DNA from: Pelodictyon luteolum
GTDB taxonomy: Bacteria > Bacteroidota > Chlorobiia > Chlorobiales > Chlorobiaceae
Length of the DNA: 64,000 nucleotides
Reading direction: 5' to 3'
Assembly: GCA_020721225.1 (NCBI GenBank)
Contig: DYNE01000008.1
Span: 1 to 64,000 of the forward strand
The translations under genes and the position numbers were made by a program. Below are positions 35,805 to 45,041 of the stretch, piece after piece. The notes under the pieces were generated by a model. That model saw only the letters and a list, made by a program, of their open reading frames with translations. It made no database searches and was not told the DNA's origin. Within the stretch, counting starts at the first letter, position 1, and every line of letters starts with the position of its first letter.

Positions 35805-37202
35805 TCAGGAAATACCGAGCATTTTTCTTACCGCATCCTGCTGGTAAAGTTCCGGAAACGTGCTCTGGAAGAGCTGCTTTTTGTCAGGGTCTATCTTGAA
35901 CGCTTTGCTGAGAGCCTTGAGCGTACTGAGTTTGTCGCCCATGGCAAAATATGCCGCCGCGATTTCAAAGTGCGCATCGGCCGAGTAAGGCTGCAGCTTG
36001 AGCGACTGATGGAGCGCTTCGATGGATTCATTGAGCATGTCGTTTTCGCGCAGGACCATGGCGTAGTCGAGCCAGATCTGCGGGTTGTCGGGTTCGAGGC
36101 GGATAATCTCCTTATAGGTTTCCAGAGAATCGGGAAGCTTGTCGAGATTGTAGGCAATTTCCGCTTTCAGCAGAAGAAATTCTATACTGTCAGGCAGGGT
36201 GCGGAGGGCTTCTTCAATAGCCGTAGCCGCTTCTTCGTACTGTTCAAGGGCTTCATAACAGCAGGAGAGCGCAAACCAGGCATCGCAGAAATCGCTGCTG
36301 ATTTCAAGAGCGCGCAGGTAGTAGATTATGGCTTCGCCGTACTCTTCAAGTTCTTCATAGGCAATGCCGAGATTGTAGAGTGCGTTGAGATCGTCAGGTT
36401 CGTATTCAAGGGTTTTCAGGTAGCTTTCTGCCGCTTCCTCTATTTTTCCGGTGATGGCCAGTACATTTGCCCGGTTGTACCATGCGGAACTGAAGTCGTC
36501 GGCGATTGCCAGCGACATGTCGTAGGATTCGAGCGCTTCGTCGTACCGTTTCAGTTTGCTGAATACGAGACCCCGGTTGTACCAGGCATTGATATTGTAT
36601 GGATCGATGTCGAGTGTTTTGTCGTAGCAGTCGATACTCTCCTCGAGTTTGCCGAGAATGTCCTTGCAGTAGGCAAGCTCATACCAGGCATCGGAAAATT
36701 CGGGATCGATCAGGAGGCAGCGTTCAAAATCGGATTGCGCTTCGGAGAACCGATCCTTGCGCTGCAGGACTATGCCCCGATAGTAATGAAATTCCCGTTC
36801 TATCGACGAATCAACGAATACCTGTTCGAAAATTTCAAGCGCTTCGTCGAATTCACCGGTATTGAAATAGGCAAGGGCCAGATTGAGCTGCATTTCGCCG
36901 TCTGCAGGACTGAGCAGGACGGCTTCCTGAAAGGCCTCGAGGGCCTCTGCAAAAAGTCCGTTGAGCGTTCGGCAGTTTCCGAGATGAAACCACGTTTCCG
37001 CATTATAGGGCGCAATGATTTCTATACGGCAGGCAACAAGGAGGGCTTCCTGAATGAATCCTTCCTCATTGAGCTGTATGACGAGCTCTATAAGTTCATC
37101 GGCATCGTAACGGGTATCGAGATCGTCGAGATCGGGCGGCTCTTTACGCGACAACCCAGATGCATCGTGACGGTCATCATCGAAAAAATCGGGCAGATTC
37201 AT
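35805..37202 (-). CDS. Large TPR-repeat protein
   Basis: The 465-residue acidic protein is made of about twelve canonical 34-residue TPR units, for example [59 protein letters not shown] and [18 protein letters not shown]. It has no signal peptide and no other domain. A long TPR superhelix like this usually acts as a scaffold. Proteins of this kind are common in Chlorobi and Bacteroidetes, and no partner is evident. It is transcribed between uvrC and aroE. Confidence 0.9.
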   Translation of the reverse strand: MNLPDFFDDDRHDASGLSRKEPPDLDDLDTRYDADELIELVIQLNEEGFIQEALLVACRIEIIAPYNAETWFHLGNCRTLNGLFAEALEAFQEAVLLSPADGEMQLNLALAYFNTGEFDEALEIFEQVFVDSSIEREFHYYRGIVLQRKDRFSEAQSDFERCLLIDPEFSDAWYELAYCKDILGKLEESIDCYDKTLDIDPYNINAWYNRGLVFSKLKRYDEALESYDMSLAIADDFSSAWYNRANVLAITGKIEEAAESYLKTLEYEPDDLNALYNLGIAYEELEEYGEAIIYYLRALEISSDFCDAWFALSCCYEALEQYEEAATAIEEALRTLPDSIEFLLLKAEIAYNLDKLPDSLETYKEIIRLEPDNPQIWLDYAMVLRENDMLNESIEALHQSLKLQPYSADAHFEIAAAYFAMGDKLSTLKALSKAFKIDPDKKQLFQSTFPELYQQDAVRKMLGIS

Positions 37203-37310
37203 AAACTGTCGAAAAGAGTTTCAATTATCATCATGCATATCATTCGATAAATATAACAGAATTTTTTAAAGAACAACATCCGCACGTTCCTGCCGCCTGC
37301 CCCTTCAGTG

Positions 37311-39170
37311 TCAGGGGTGATAAAAGCGGTGGATTTTTTCGGCTGTATTTCTGCCTGAAGCCGAAACGAGATCCTCCAGTGAGGCTTCGGAGATGCGTTT
37401 CACGGAACCGAAGTGCTGCAGCAGTTTCCGGGCTGTTTTTTCCCCTATTCCGGCGATAGCGGTAAGTTCGGTCTGCAGGGTTCGCTCTGAACGAAGCTTT
37501 CGGTGATAGGTAACGGCAAAACGATGGGCTTCGTCGCGCAGCTGCTGCAGCATCCTGAGCGCCGGAGAGGTTTTGGGAAGATTGAACGGATCGCTGACAT
37601 GGGGGAGAAATATCTCTTCAAGACGTTTTGCCAGTCCGATGACCGGTATGTTCAGACCTGATTCGGCCAGTATGCGGTGGGCGATATTGACCTGCCCCTT
37701 TCCTCCGTCGACCACAATGAGGTCCGGAAACGGGAGTTCTTTTGAAAGGGAGCCGGTGTAGCGTCGGTTCAGCACCTCTTCCATTGCGGCATAGTCGTCC
37801 GAACCTTCAATGGTTCTGAGCCTGAATTTGCGGTATTCGGATTTTTTCGGTTTGCCGTGTACAAAACAGACCATGGAGCTGACGTAGTCCGTACCCTGAA
37901 AATGGGAGTTATCGAAGCATTCGATCCGTTCCGGCGGCTTTTCCAGGTGGAGCAGCTCCCGGAGATCGTTCAGTCCGGCATGCTCTCTTGCCGCTTCTCC
38001 CCGTTTCTGTTTCTGGATCAGATACTCTTCGAGATGATGGCGGGCGTTCCGGTGGCACATGTCGAGCAGATGGGCTTTTTCGCCGATCTGCGGCACGACG
38101 ATCCGTATTGCGGTTTTGCGTCCCGGTTCCGCCTGTTTTTTTGCCGCGACAACGCTTTTCAGCGTTTCCTCGTTTTCGGCCAGAAGCGTATGCTGCAGAA
38201 GTATTTCGTCGGGAATGGTGTCAATCGTTTCGAGATAGTAATTTTCCGCAGCTTTGGCCAGCAGCCCGGTTTCGGTTTCGCCTCCGGTATTGTTCATGTA
38301 GATACGCTGCGATCCGAGCAGCTTGCCTTCGCGGATTTTGAAGATCACGGCACAGGCGTCGTCTGCTCCGGCAGCAAGGGCAAGTACGTCGCGATCGGCA
38401 CCGTCGGGGCTGACGACCTTCTGCCGTTCGGCGTAGCGTTTCAGGCTGTCAAGCTGAGAGCGGATTTCGGCGGCGGCTTCAAATTTCAGCTCGGCGGCAT
38501 GTTCGTGCATTTTTTCCGTGAGGGATCGGATGAGAGCGGACGTTCTGCCTTTCAGAAGCCTGACGACCTCCTCGATCATCTGCCGATAGTCAGCTTCGCT
38601 CTGAAGCCCTTCGCAGGGGCCCTTGCATTTATGAATGTGATAGTCGAGGCAGACCCTGAATTTACCTGCCGCGATGCTCTCTGCGGTGAACCGATGTTTG
38701 CAGCTTCTGAGGGGAAAAATGGAGCCGATGAGATCGAGAATGAGGCGGAGCTGCCCCGCTTCGGTATAAGGACCGAACCAGATCGACCCGTCCCGTTTTA
38801 CGTACCGGCTGAGAAAAATCCGGGGGAACAGCTCATTGGTTATGACCAGATAGGGGTAGGTTTTGTCGTCCTTGAGGTTGACGTTGTAACGGGGTTTAAG
38901 CTCCTTGATAAGATTGTTTTCAAGGATGAGCGCCTCGACTTCCGAAGAGGTGATAATGACCTCCAGATCGGCGATGTGGCCAACCATAACCAGGGTTTTG
39001 CCGTAGAGCTGCCGGGAGTCGCGGAAATAGGAGCGGACCCTGTTTCTGAGATTTTTTGCCTTGCCTACATAGATCACTTTTCCGGAAGCGTTCCGGAACT
39101 GGTACACCCCGGGGGAGGTCGGCAGGGTTGCGATTTTTTCAGTGACGGAGCTGTTTTCTCTCTCTGGCAC
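37311..39170 (-). CDS. uvrC: Excinuclease ABC subunit C
   Basis: The 619-residue nucleotide-excision-repair nuclease makes both incisions with UvrB. In order it shows the N-terminal GIY-YIG domain (SPGVYQFRNASGKVIYVGKA), a UVR domain (about residues 200-240), the RNase H-like 5' nuclease region (ECFDNSHFQGTDYVSSMVCF, VVDGGKGQ), and a C-terminal helix-hairpin-helix (AIAGIGEKTARKLLQHFGSV). The start is GTG. It lies after the symporter terminator and seems to begin its own transcript. Confidence 0.97.
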   Translation of the reverse strand: MPERENSSVTEKIATLPTSPGVYQFRNASGKVIYVGKAKNLRNRVRSYFRDSRQLYGKTLVMVGHIADLEVIITSSEVEALILENNLIKELKPRYNVNLKDDKTYPYLVITNELFPRIFLSRYVKRDGSIWFGPYTEAGQLRLILDLIGSIFPLRSCKHRFTAESIAAGKFRVCLDYHIHKCKGPCEGLQSEADYRQMIEEVVRLLKGRTSALIRSLTEKMHEHAAELKFEAAAEIRSQLDSLKRYAERQKVVSPDGADRDVLALAAGADDACAVIFKIREGKLLGSQRIYMNNTGGETETGLLAKAAENYYLETIDTIPDEILLQHTLLAENEETLKSVVAAKKQAEPGRKTAIRIVVPQIGEKAHLLDMCHRNARHHLEEYLIQKQKRGEAAREHAGLNDLRELLHLEKPPERIECFDNSHFQGTDYVSSMVCFVHGKPKKSEYRKFRLRTIEGSDDYAAMEEVLNRRYTGSLSKELPFPDLIVVDGGKGQVNIAHRILAESGLNIPVIGLAKRLEEIFLPHVSDPFNLPKTSPALRMLQQLRDEAHRFAVTYHRKLRSERTLQTELTAIAGIGEKTARKLLQHFGSVKRISEASLEDLVSASGRNTAEKIHRFYHP

Positions 39171-39230
39171 GGTATTGCTGGCCTTCTTTTTATCGGTTGA
39201 CAGAGGTTTTTCTTCCGGAAAGGTAACAAT

Positions 39231-39262
39231 AAAAAAGGCGCGGTTGGTTCCGCGCCTTTTTT
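39231..39262 (-). terminator. Terminator of the symporter operon
   Basis: A stem aaaaaaggcgcgg/ccgcgcctttttt with loop ttggtt lies 23 bases past the stop of the symporter gene on the minus strand. It can act in both directions. Confidence 0.9.
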
Positions 39263-39284
39263 ATGCAATAAACAGAAGCAGTTC

Positions 39285-41069
39285 TCAGTGGGCAGAAGCT
39301 TCTCCGGCTCCTTTCGGGTACCTCAGGCTGTCGACCAGCTCCTGGATCTCCTGGGGAGGTGCAGGGGTGATGCGCGAAACGACAAAGCTCACGGCAACGT
39401 TTATCAGCATGCCGAGAGTTCCGATGCCTTCCGGCGACATCCCGAACCACCAGAATTCCGGCTTGTTCATGTCGGGGTTGATGAACTTGAAGTAGACGAT
39501 GTAGGCCGCAGTGAATATCAGGCCGGAGAGCATGCCCGAGATGGCTCCCTCCTTGTTCATTCTCTTGGAGAAGATGCCGAGAATGATGACCGGGAAGAAA
39601 GAGGCAGCGGCAAGACCGAAGGCGAAGGCCACCACTTCGGCCACGAAGCCCGGAGGGTTGATGCCGAAGTATCCGGCAACCACGATGGCAACGCCGACCG
39701 CGATGCGGGCGTACATCAGTTCGCCTTTTTCGCTGATGTTCGGATTGATCTGCTTTTTGATGAGATCGTGCGAAATCGAGGTCGAAATGACCAGCAGGAG
39801 GCCCGCTGCCGTCGAGAGCGCCGCGGCAAGGCCGCCGGCGGCCACCAGAGCGATCACCCAGTTAGGCAGGTTGCCGATTTCCGGGTTGGCGAGCACCATG
39901 ATGTCCTTGTCGATGAAGAGCTCGTTGGTGTTGTCCGTGGGCTTGTTCGACATGAGAAGTTCTCCGTGCTGCCCTTTTTCCTTGGTGAATTCCGGTTTTT
40001 TGCCTTCAAACGGATCTCCGCCGCCGGCGTTTTTACCGGTGTACTGGATTTTGCCGTCGTTGTTTTTGTCCATCCAGGCAAGCAGGCCGGTTTTTTCCCA
40101 CTTTTTGAACCAGCCGGGCATGTCGGTGTAGCTGTTGTTGCTGACGGTCTGGATCAGGTTGAGGCGGGCGAAGGTTGCGATTGCAGGCGCCGTGGTGTAG
40201 AGCAGGGCGATGAAGATAAGCGCCCATCCGGCAGAGATGCGTGCGTCACGGACTCTCGGCACGGTGAAGAAGCGGACGATAACGTGCGGCAGACCTGCTG
40301 TACCGACCATAAGGGCAACGGTAATGGCAAACACGTCGATCATGGGTTTAGAGCCGGTTGTGTAGGCCGCAAACCCGAGTTCGTTATGAAGATTGTCAAG
40401 CTTGTCGAGCAGGTAAACGCCGTCAGTGCCTGCGCCGCCCATGCCGAACTGAGGAATGGGATTGCCGGCGATCATGATGGAAAGGAAGATGGCGGGAACC
40501 ATGTACGCGAAAATCAGTACCCAGTACTGGGCAACCTGGGTGTAGGTGATGCCTTTCATGCCTCCGAGCACCGCATAGAAGAAGACGATGCCCATGCCGA
40601 GCAGGATGCCGGTGTTGATATCGACTTCGAGAAAGCGGGAGAACACCACGCCGACGCCGCGCATCTGGCCGGCGACATAGGTGAAGGAGACGAAGATCGC
40701 GCAGATAACGGCCACCGTACGCGCTACGTTGGAGTAGTAGCGGTCGCCGACGAAGTCGGGAACGGTGAATTTGCCGAACTTTCTCAGGTAAGGAGCGAGC
40801 AGAAGCGCGAGCAGCACGTAACCGCCTGTCCAGCCCATCAGGTAAACAGAACCGTCGTAACCCATGAAGGAGATAAGACCGGCCATCGAGATGAAGGACG
40901 CCGCCGACATCCAGTCCGCAGCGGTTGCCATGCCGTTGATGATAGGCGGAACGCCTGCGCCGGCAACGTAGAATTCCTTTGTAGAGCCCGCTTTTGCCCA
41001 TATCGCAATTGCGATATAGATCAGAAACGTAGCGCCTACGATGATATACGTCCACGTTTGTACATCCAT
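39285..41069 (-). CDS. Sodium/solute symporter, large subunit (ActP-like, VC_2705 type)
   Basis: The 594-residue SSS-family transporter has about thirteen membrane helices. Motifs are GVPPIINGMATAADWMSAASFISMAG, MRGVGVVFSRFLEV, GMKGITYTQVAQYWVL and GTAGLPHVIVRFFTV. It lies next to a DUF4212 gene, the usual small partner of this subgroup. Acetate or other monocarboxylates are likely substrates, since the relatives include ActP, but specificity is inferred. An insertion of about 85 residues around 315-400 contains an EF-hand-like loop, DKNNDGKIQYTG. It ends at a strong terminator. Confidence 0.88.
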   Translation of the reverse strand: MDVQTWTYIIVGATFLIYIAIAIWAKAGSTKEFYVAGAGVPPIINGMATAADWMSAASFISMAGLISFMGYDGSVYLMGWTGGYVLLALLLAPYLRKFGKFTVPDFVGDRYYSNVARTVAVICAIFVSFTYVAGQMRGVGVVFSRFLEVDINTGILLGMGIVFFYAVLGGMKGITYTQVAQYWVLIFAYMVPAIFLSIMIAGNPIPQFGMGGAGTDGVYLLDKLDNLHNELGFAAYTTGSKPMIDVFAITVALMVGTAGLPHVIVRFFTVPRVRDARISAGWALIFIALLYTTAPAIATFARLNLIQTVSNNSYTDMPGWFKKWEKTGLLAWMDKNNDGKIQYTGKNAGGGDPFEGKKPEFTKEKGQHGELLMSNKPTDNTNELFIDKDIMVLANPEIGNLPNWVIALVAAGGLAAALSTAAGLLLVISTSISHDLIKKQINPNISEKGELMYARIAVGVAIVVAGYFGINPPGFVAEVVAFAFGLAAASFFPVIILGIFSKRMNKEGAISGMLSGLIFTAAYIVYFKFINPDMNKPEFWWFGMSPEGIGTLGMLINVAVSFVVSRITPAPPQEIQELVDSLRYPKGAGEASAH

Positions 41070-41121
41070 AGTCGTAATACTGTTAAGGTTGAAGAAAATT
41101 GGTGAAAACGGTTCAGGAAAA

Positions 41122-41379
41122 TCACTCCTCGCGGACGTCGAATTTCCTGTCGAGACTGTTCATCAGGCCTACATAGACGAAGATGAGCAGGACGAAAATG
41201 TAGATCGATCCCTGCTGGGCAAACCAGAATCCGAGCTTGAATCCGAAGATCTTGATGGCGTTGAGCGGCTCGACGAGCAGGATGCCGAACCCGTAGGATA
41301 CCACAAACCAGGCGATGAGCAGGCCGATCAGGTACCCGAGGTTGATTTTCCAGTACTCCTGGAGTTTTCCTTTTTCCAT
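41122..41379 (-). CDS. DUF4212 sodium/substrate symporter small subunit
   Basis: The 85-residue protein has two membrane helices (NLGYLIGLLIAWFVVSYGFGILL and FGFKLGFWFAQQGSIYIFVLLIFVYVG) and ends in LDRKFDVREE. The pattern G-F-x-x-x-F-W-x-A-Q-Q-G-S is typical of DUF4212, the small partner of SSS-type symporters. The large subunit starts 52 bases downstream, so they form an operon. Confidence 0.9.
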   Translation of the reverse strand: MEKGKLQEYWKINLGYLIGLLIAWFVVSYGFGILLVEPLNAIKIFGFKLGFWFAQQGSIYIFVLLIFVYVGLMNSLDRKFDVREE

Positions 41380-41584
41380 GGTTTGAAATGTTTAATTGTT
41401 GTGCGTTGGCAAGAATGAGAAATCTGACATTATAAATGAAAGTTACGGAAAAGATTTGCAGTATAATAGTTCATAATTGTTACGTATTTCTGCGCAGCCG
41501 ATGCATTCCGTCGTGTATCCATGTCGTTCATCTCATGTCGTTCCGGCTCAGGCCGAAAAAACATGTATTATTTTCGGGGGGGTG

Positions 41585-41617
41585 AAAAAAAAGCCGCAGT
41601 CGCCTGCGGCTTTTTTT
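41585..41617 (-). terminator. Terminator of the porin-like gene
   Basis: A stem aaaaaagccgca/tgcggctttttt with loop gtcgcc is positioned 19 bases after the stop of the porin-like gene on the minus strand. It is followed by a T-run in that direction. Confidence 0.92.
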
Positions 41618-41635
41618 GTTCAGGCAAGCTGCGGT

Positions 41636-42793
41636 TTAGAAGCTGACCGTAGCTACGAGTTCGGTACGGAGTCTGCTGTAGTTGTCTTCGCAACAGCCAA
41701 AGTCACCACCAAGAGCCCAGTAACGGACAATCGGGGTCAGGCTGAAGCTGCCCATAGCGGAATCGTACACCTTGTAGTTGTACTGCGCCCAGACGAAGAG
41801 GTTGTCGTAATCGTCATCGTATCCGTCTGTTTTGTCGTCGGTGTGGTTGTAGTCAACCCAGGCCGTGAACGGACCATATTCGCCTTTCAGGCGGAGCAGA
41901 TAGCCGCTATAATCCACATCGGCGCCAACCAGATAAGAAGTTTCGGTTACTCCTGGTGTTGCTGGATTATCACCATAAACAACTGCATCAGCATCGTCAT
42001 CATCAGCAGCGGTATAGAAGCCGCTTACGCCGATTTTGGCTTTGCCGGCAGGTATGGTTACGTTAGCACCAAAGACGTACGGAGTTACGTTATGATATAC
42101 AAGACCGTCGAGGTTGGTGAGACCGATGATCGCCTGAGGTTCGACGGTGACATTGCCGATGTTTGTTTTGTAGCTCAAATGCAGCGCGTAGCCGTCGTTA
42201 AAGAGGCCATCGCCTTCATTGTAAGAGTCATCCTTGATGTCGTTATCGAGTACGATAAGCGTACCGTTCAGTTCACCGGGGCCGATTTTCGTGCCATAGT
42301 TCAGGCCGAAGATGCGGTCCATGTTGTAGGTGCCTATCGGCTGATCGCCTATGCCGATGGCTCCGAGACCGACAGTGGTCGGGATCGGGTACATCGCAAG
42401 ATCGAAAATCGGATTGTTTGCTGCGTTAAGCGGAAGGCGGCCAACCATGTAGTGGCTGTCCTCCATCATACGTCCAAAGTAGAAGTTGGAGATGTCGATT
42501 TCGCCATCTTCTGTGTTGTTCTCGGATACCGTGTTCCATCCGCCGGCAGCATTGTCGCTGGTGAGCATGGCTTTGAAGAAGTAGCCGCTGCCGAGGTCTG
42601 CCGAAGCTTTCAGGCGAACGCGGTAAGCGAAGTTGAGGTCATCTTCATTGTTTTCATAGCTGCCGTACTCTACGTCTTCGAACTGGCCTCTCAGGCGAAT
42701 CGAAGCGTCACCGCCGAATTTCACTTCTGCAGTTGCAGGCGATGCGTAGCCCAGTACCGCAAACATCGCGGCAAGCGATAGCATTTTTTTCAT
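41636..42793 (-). CDS. Outer-membrane beta-barrel porin-like protein
   Basis: The 385-residue protein has a signal peptide (KKMLSLAAMFAVLGYASPATA). Alternating hydrophobic/polar strands run to the end, rich in Tyr, Asp and Gly and ending in LRTELVATVSF with a C-terminal Phe, as in beta-barrels inserted by BamA. N-terminal VKFGGDASIRLRGQFED resembles the start of porin families in Chlorobi. A substrate is not inferable. It is monocistronic with its own terminator. The promoter region 42794-43026 is A/T-rich. Confidence 0.85.
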   Translation of the reverse strand: MKKMLSLAAMFAVLGYASPATAEVKFGGDASIRLRGQFEDVEYGSYENNEDDLNFAYRVRLKASADLGSGYFFKAMLTSDNAAGGWNTVSENNTEDGEIDISNFYFGRMMEDSHYMVGRLPLNAANNPIFDLAMYPIPTTVGLGAIGIGDQPIGTYNMDRIFGLNYGTKIGPGELNGTLIVLDNDIKDDSYNEGDGLFNDGYALHLSYKTNIGNVTVEPQAIIGLTNLDGLVYHNVTPYVFGANVTIPAGKAKIGVSGFYTAADDDDADAVVYGDNPATPGVTETSYLVGADVDYSGYLLRLKGEYGPFTAWVDYNHTDDKTDGYDDDYDNLFVWAQYNYKVYDSAMGSFSLTPIVRYWALGGDFGCCEDNYSRLRTELVATVSF

Positions 42794-43026
42794 AATGTTT
42801 TTCTCTGTTAGGTTATGTGTGCTTTGTCGGTGAAAAAAATCCGAAAAAAGACTCTCTGCCTGGTCAGGGCAGCTTCTTTATTATGAGAAAAAAGAACAAG
42901 TGTGGTTTTTGTAAAGCTTTAAGTTAAAAAAATACAAGCAAAAACGCAAAAAGTTATTATTTGCCCATAAGTGATATCTTTAACTATATGGTTATATAAT
43001 AATTGTTAATACGGAACAATGCAAAT

Positions 43027-44277
43027 TTATTTTTCACTGTGGGGGGGCAGATCGTCGAAATTGGTAACGTTGTACAGTTTCACGAGATGCCGTATGTGCT
43101 CGGGTACGAGGACGTCGAGTCGTTCAGGGGTGTAATGTCTGACGAAGAAGTAGTTTCTCAGTGCGTGGATGTCGATGGAGTATCGGGCGAATTCGATGCC
43201 TCTGGGTCCTTTTTTTGCCTTGAGCGCGCTGAGCAGCTTGCCGAAAAAGAGCGGCATGGAGCGCCTGTCGCCAAGCAGGTGCGGCTGCAGGATGGGCCCG
43301 ATGGTCGGTTGTATCGATGCCTTGACGGCTCCGAAGCTGTCGCCGCTTCCGGTTTCGGGTCTGACGGAGATATCGTTTTTTACCAGATCGAACAGTTTTT
43401 TTCCTTTATCGGTACGAATCAGAATCCACTGCTCTTTGCCGTCAGCGGTATAGGGCGCTCCGAAATATCCTACGGTAATGTCCGCGAGGCTGTTGATGTA
43501 GTCGAAGCAGCTCATGCAGCTGTTCGAGAAGACGCCGACTTTGAGTACTGCGGCGGGAAGACTGAAAAACGGAATCTTTTCGACTTTTCCGGTCGAGTGC
43601 ACGATGTGCACCTTGTAGTCCTGCATGAATTCGAAGTTCAGCACGGTATCGGGAGAGCGGCTGATATGGCGGAATACCCATTTCAGGTGGGCCGGTTCGA
43701 GGTTGTCCGTGCAGGGTATGCCGACGACAAGCAGTTCGATGCCGTCGAGCCAGGGGTGCGTTGCGGCAAAGTCTCTCAGAACATGCACATGGCATGATGC
43801 GCCGACAACCAGCAGTTTTTTCGCCTTATTTTTCCAGGCCGTATGCAGTGCCTGAAGCACCGGAGAGAGCACCGGTTTATTGCCCCTTGCGGCATGAATC
43901 TCTTCCGCAGTTGTTGCCAGAACCGCTTTCGGCTGAAAGGTCGTGCCCTGGAGGGTTACGACCCCGTCAACAAGACCTGTCTGAAGCGCTTTCGTTGAAA
44001 TAGCGGTAATTATGCCGCTCCATTGAGCGCCTTCGAGCGGTTTTTTCATGACTGCGTTAAAGCGTTCACGAGAGATGCCGAAGCGCAGTTCATCGGCATT
44101 GTGCATGTTTCTGGTTCTGCCGAACAGCCTCTCTTCATGAGCTCCAAGCCATCCGGTATTGAATACGCAGCTTTTCAGGCTCTCTGCTGTTGCCCATGCA
44201 TTGCCCATGCAGAGCCCGCAGCGGCTGCACAACGGCTCGTCAAATCTCGGATTTTCAAGTTTCGGTGGTGGATTCAT
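43027..44277 (-). CDS. bciB: BciB-type 8-vinyl reductase (FrhB-like, ferredoxin-dependent)
   Basis: The 416-residue protein is of the F420-hydrogenase beta-subunit family. An N-terminal iron-sulfur motif CSRCGLC is followed by RNMHNADELRFG, EGAQWSGIITAI, IPCTDNL, SRSPDTVLNFEFMQDYKVHI, the second Cys cluster SNSCMSCFDYINSLADITVG, and a conserved C-terminal half (GPRGIEFARYSIDIHALRNY). This order matches my recollection of cyanobacterial BciB (slr1923 type). BciB reduces the C8 vinyl group of divinyl chlorophyll precursors using ferredoxin, two 4Fe-4S clusters and FAD. The ORF track starts 19 codons upstream; ATG 44277 is preferred. Confidence 0.87.
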   Translation of the reverse strand: MNPPPKLENPRFDEPLCSRCGLCMGNAWATAESLKSCVFNTGWLGAHEERLFGRTRNMHNADELRFGISRERFNAVMKKPLEGAQWSGIITAISTKALQTGLVDGVVTLQGTTFQPKAVLATTAEEIHAARGNKPVLSPVLQALHTAWKNKAKKLLVVGASCHVHVLRDFAATHPWLDGIELLVVGIPCTDNLEPAHLKWVFRHISRSPDTVLNFEFMQDYKVHIVHSTGKVEKIPFFSLPAAVLKVGVFSNSCMSCFDYINSLADITVGYFGAPYTADGKEQWILIRTDKGKKLFDLVKNDISVRPETGSGDSFGAVKASIQPTIGPILQPHLLGDRRSMPLFFGKLLSALKAKKGPRGIEFARYSIDIHALRNYFFVRHYTPERLDVLVPEHIRHLVKLYNVTNFDDLPPHSEK

Positions 44278-44461
44278 AGAAGAGTAGGCATACTGAAAAA
44301 AATAAAGGGCAAAATAGGGATTCTCAAGCGACACTCCAACAGAATAGGTTTTTCGTGCCTTGTTTATTTTGTTTATTGAATCTGCCTCGTGAACGATTTG
44401 GAGATCGTTATCCGTTCATTTGCGCATTAATTCAGGGTTCATTCATCATTGTCAGTCTCGT

Positions 44462-44968
44462 ATGTCAAAGGTTACACTCAGAGTCAGCGCTCTTTGCGTT
44501 CAGCATGATCGAGTGCTGCTTATCGAGCATAAAAGTTTCGCTCCGGACGATCCGGCCCTGCCCGACCGGTACTGGATTCTTCCCGGCGGAGGCGTCGAGC
44601 GGGGTGAAACTGTCGATGAAGCGCTTAAACGGGAGATGATGGAGGAGACCGGGCTCGAATGCGAGGTTGGCCCGCTTTTGTTCATCAAAGAACTGCTCTA
44701 TCCTTTCCCTGGTTCATGCCGGCCGGGAGGCAGGCATCATTCGGTTTCGCTCGGATTTCATTGCAGGGTTACGGGAGGAGAGCTGATAACGGGCAGAGAT
44801 CCCGAATATGGCGACGATGAACAGATGATCATAGAGGTGAAGTGGGTTCCATTCGATGAGCTGCATGGGTTCGAACTCTATCCGCCGTTTTTGAAGGAGT
44901 ATCTTTTTGCTCATCGCAACGGCAGTTTCAGCGATACGGTACCGGAGTTTTATGATTCAAGCCGTTGA
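44462..44968 (+). CDS. Nudix hydrolase
   Basis: The 168-residue protein has a complete Nudix box GGGVERGETVDEALKREMMEETGL (about residues 38-62), with the metal-binding REMMEE glutamates. These enzymes cleave nucleoside diphosphates linked to another group; the substrate here is unknown. The ORF-track start at 44420 lacks homology, so ATG 44462 is used. It converges on the DUF1207 gene, and a large inverted repeat lies between. Confidence 0.9.
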   Translation: MSKVTLRVSALCVQHDRVLLIEHKSFAPDDPALPDRYWILPGGGVERGETVDEALKREMMEETGLECEVGPLLFIKELLYPFPGSCRPGGRHHSVSLGFHCRVTGGELITGRDPEYGDDEQMIIEVKWVPFDELHGFELYPPFLKEYLFAHRNGSFSDTVPEFYDSSR

Positions 44969-44986
44969 AATTGAAGATGTTGGCCG

Positions 44987-45035
44987 TGTGCGGTGAGCGG
45001 TGAGCTGCTTTCCGGCACACCGCTCACCGCTCACA
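44987..45035. terminator. Long inverted repeat between convergent genes
   Basis: The left arm gcggtgagcggtg pairs with the right arm caccgctcaccgc around a loop of about 14 bases. Both arms are themselves tandem copies of a 7-base gcggtga unit. It lies between the ends of the Nudix and DUF1207 genes and probably terminates both. A/T-rich sequence follows on the right. Confidence 0.7.
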
Positions 45036-45041
45036 ATTCTT

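Noticed and set aside
35766-37250. 494-codon plus-strand ORF opposite the large TPR gene
   Set aside because: It mirrors the antisense of regular TPR codons; no signal, start site or family match.
39288-41105. 605-codon plus-strand ORF opposite the symporter gene
   Set aside because: It is exactly antisense to a well-supported transporter, has Glu/Asp/His-rich low-complexity composition and no domain or ribosome-binding site; a codon-bias shadow.
41477-42781. 434-codon plus-strand ORF opposite the porin-like gene
   Set aside because: It is antisense to a gene with signal peptide and terminator; the Val/Ala-rich translation is not protein-like in pattern.
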